DNA of 17,977 nt from Sphingobacteriales bacterium (GTDB taxonomy: Bacteria > Bacteroidota > Bacteroidia > Chitinophagales > UBA2359). A model generated the notes under the pieces. The model saw only the letters and a program-made list of their open reading frames with translations. It ran no database searches and was not told where the DNA came from. The stretch covers positions 1 through 17,977 of the forward strand of contig JADJTG010000004.1 of assembly GCA_016711285.1 (NCBI GenBank), given 5' to 3'. Positions 17,163 to 17,977 of the stretch are shown piece after piece (position 1 is the first letter of the stretch; each line of letters begins with the position of its first letter). Made by a program: the position numbers and the translations under genes.

Positions 17163-17977
17163 ATGATGATGCGCCTTTTTTATTTTTCTTTTTTAATGTT
17201 TATTCCTGTTTCGCTGCTGCTGCCGAACCTTTGGCAGCGCAAGAGGGCGAAGTTTTCGCCTTTCAAAAATGAACAACAAAGTAAAAGGCTACTCGTTGGG
17301 CAATACCGCCGAAGGCATTGCGGTATATGTGTTGGTGACCGCTATCATCAGGATACAAATGTACAATCGCAACAACTTGCAATTAGAGTGGTCAAGCGAC
17401 GTTTTGCCTTGGGTCAAAAGCCAATGTCATTGAAATTTTACCTCCAGTGAAATAATTTTGTACTTTTCATTTTAATCGCTCCACAAGATGGTATGGAGCA
17501 GGTGTTTGTACAATTGGCCTCAAACTTAATCCGCAGGGCGAAAAAAGCAATACCGAATATAGTGATTTCATTGCGCCACGCGTACAGTGGAGCTTGTGCA
17601 AACAGCCATCAACAGCATATTGTATTGCTCAAAATAGCAGTGTCGGTCGCCTCGATGAAATTACTTTTTGGAATGAACAGTTCCTTTAAAAAAGTGCAGA
17701 AATTCCTTTTCTTTTAATGACGGTTGGCAGTATCATTTGGGATTTACTCAATAATGACGGTACACTTTATTTGTGTAATTTGCACAGCAGACGCAGTTTT
17801 AATACCGCCAATGATGATTTATGTAATTCTTTCAGCATTCATCAAATGGATGGGCAAGGCAACAAAAAGAACTTACCGCCGATAATCTTACCTATACTTT
17901 GAATGATTTGGTGATGGAATGACACACAACGATAACTTGCTCTTGTGCGGATTTTATACCCGAGCGGCAGCAAGCAA
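17163..17977 (+). CDS. Unrecognised exported protein, frame broken and cut by the window end
   Basis: Three ATGs from 17163 start a hydrophobic signal-like stretch (MRLFYFSFLMFIPVS). One frame over, it is followed by FAAAAEPLAAQEGEVFAFQ, which offers a signal-peptidase site. Coding-like pieces continue in alternating frames: NKVKGYSLGNTAEGIAVYV, GDRYHQDTNVQSQQLAIRV, LKLNPQGEKSNTEYSDF, RLDEITFWNEQF, FNDGWQYHLGFTQ, NNDGTLYLC, then ELTADNLTYTLNDLVME and THNDNLLLCGFY up to the end. The recurring nDGtLYLc / NDNLLLCGFY pattern recalls large Bacteroidota exported proteins with repeated blade-like units, but that is a weak resemblance from memory. At least six indels would be needed to join the pieces. 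Either a real gene in error-rich sequence or a decayed one is possible; function unknown. Confidence 0.5.

Noticed and set aside
1..17977. CRISPR arrays, tRNA or rRNA genes, prophage or defence systems
   Set aside because: I saw no regularly spaced direct repeats, no cloverleaf or rRNA-like sequence, and no recognisable phage or defence proteins.

Overview
The window looks like a chromosomal segment of a Bacteroidota bacterium of moderate GC content. The signs are Bacteroidota-type rpoB and rpoC, TAnnTTTG-type -7 promoter elements between genes, a YceI lipoprotein, and an aspartate-semialdehyde-type polyamine enzyme (carboxy(nor)spermidine dehydrogenase). I cannot place it below phylum with confidence.

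Layout. Positions 1-1734 hold the 3' part of rpoB. A 184-base spacer with a strong hairpin follows, then rpoC (1919-6229) and its intrinsic terminator. A complete IS630-family insertion sequence (about 6303-7414, TA flanks, imperfect 33-bp terminal inverted repeats) sits directly after that terminator. On the minus strand come pssA (phosphatidylserine synthase) and, upstream of it, a proline aminopeptidase (M24B). The plus strand then carries a GT9 heptosyltransferase-like gene, a type II NADH dehydrogenase (ndh), a Wzz-like chain-length or exporter protein, a carboxyspermidine dehydrogenase-like gene and a YceI-family lipoprotein. The YceI gene converges on a minus-strand transhydrogenase alpha-1 subunit (pntA), with one shared bidirectional terminator between them. 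The last 1.2 kb is an AT-rich gap followed by a badly frame-broken exported protein that runs off the end.

Function. Apart from the IS, these are housekeeping and envelope genes: transcription (rpoB, rpoC), phospholipid synthesis (pssA), LPS or glycan assembly (GT9, Wzz-like), NADH oxidation and NADPH balance (ndh, pntA), and polyamine synthesis. Apart from rpoBC I see no tight pathway operon.

Main caveat. The sequence contains many single-base indels, often in homopolymers, including five frame breaks in rpoB and two in rpoC, which cannot be dead in a living cell. The errors are unevenly spread: none is evident from about 7.5 to 11.6 kb, while 0-1.5 kb and 14.6-18 kb are dense. Most broken genes here are therefore best read as intact genes damaged by consensus error, and I annotate them as whole genes with the break points listed. 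I found no convincing undescribed system. The points most worth a second look are the IS630 copy, the hairpins around rpoBC and the polyamine gene, the apparently orphan pntA, and the unrecognised exported protein at the end.
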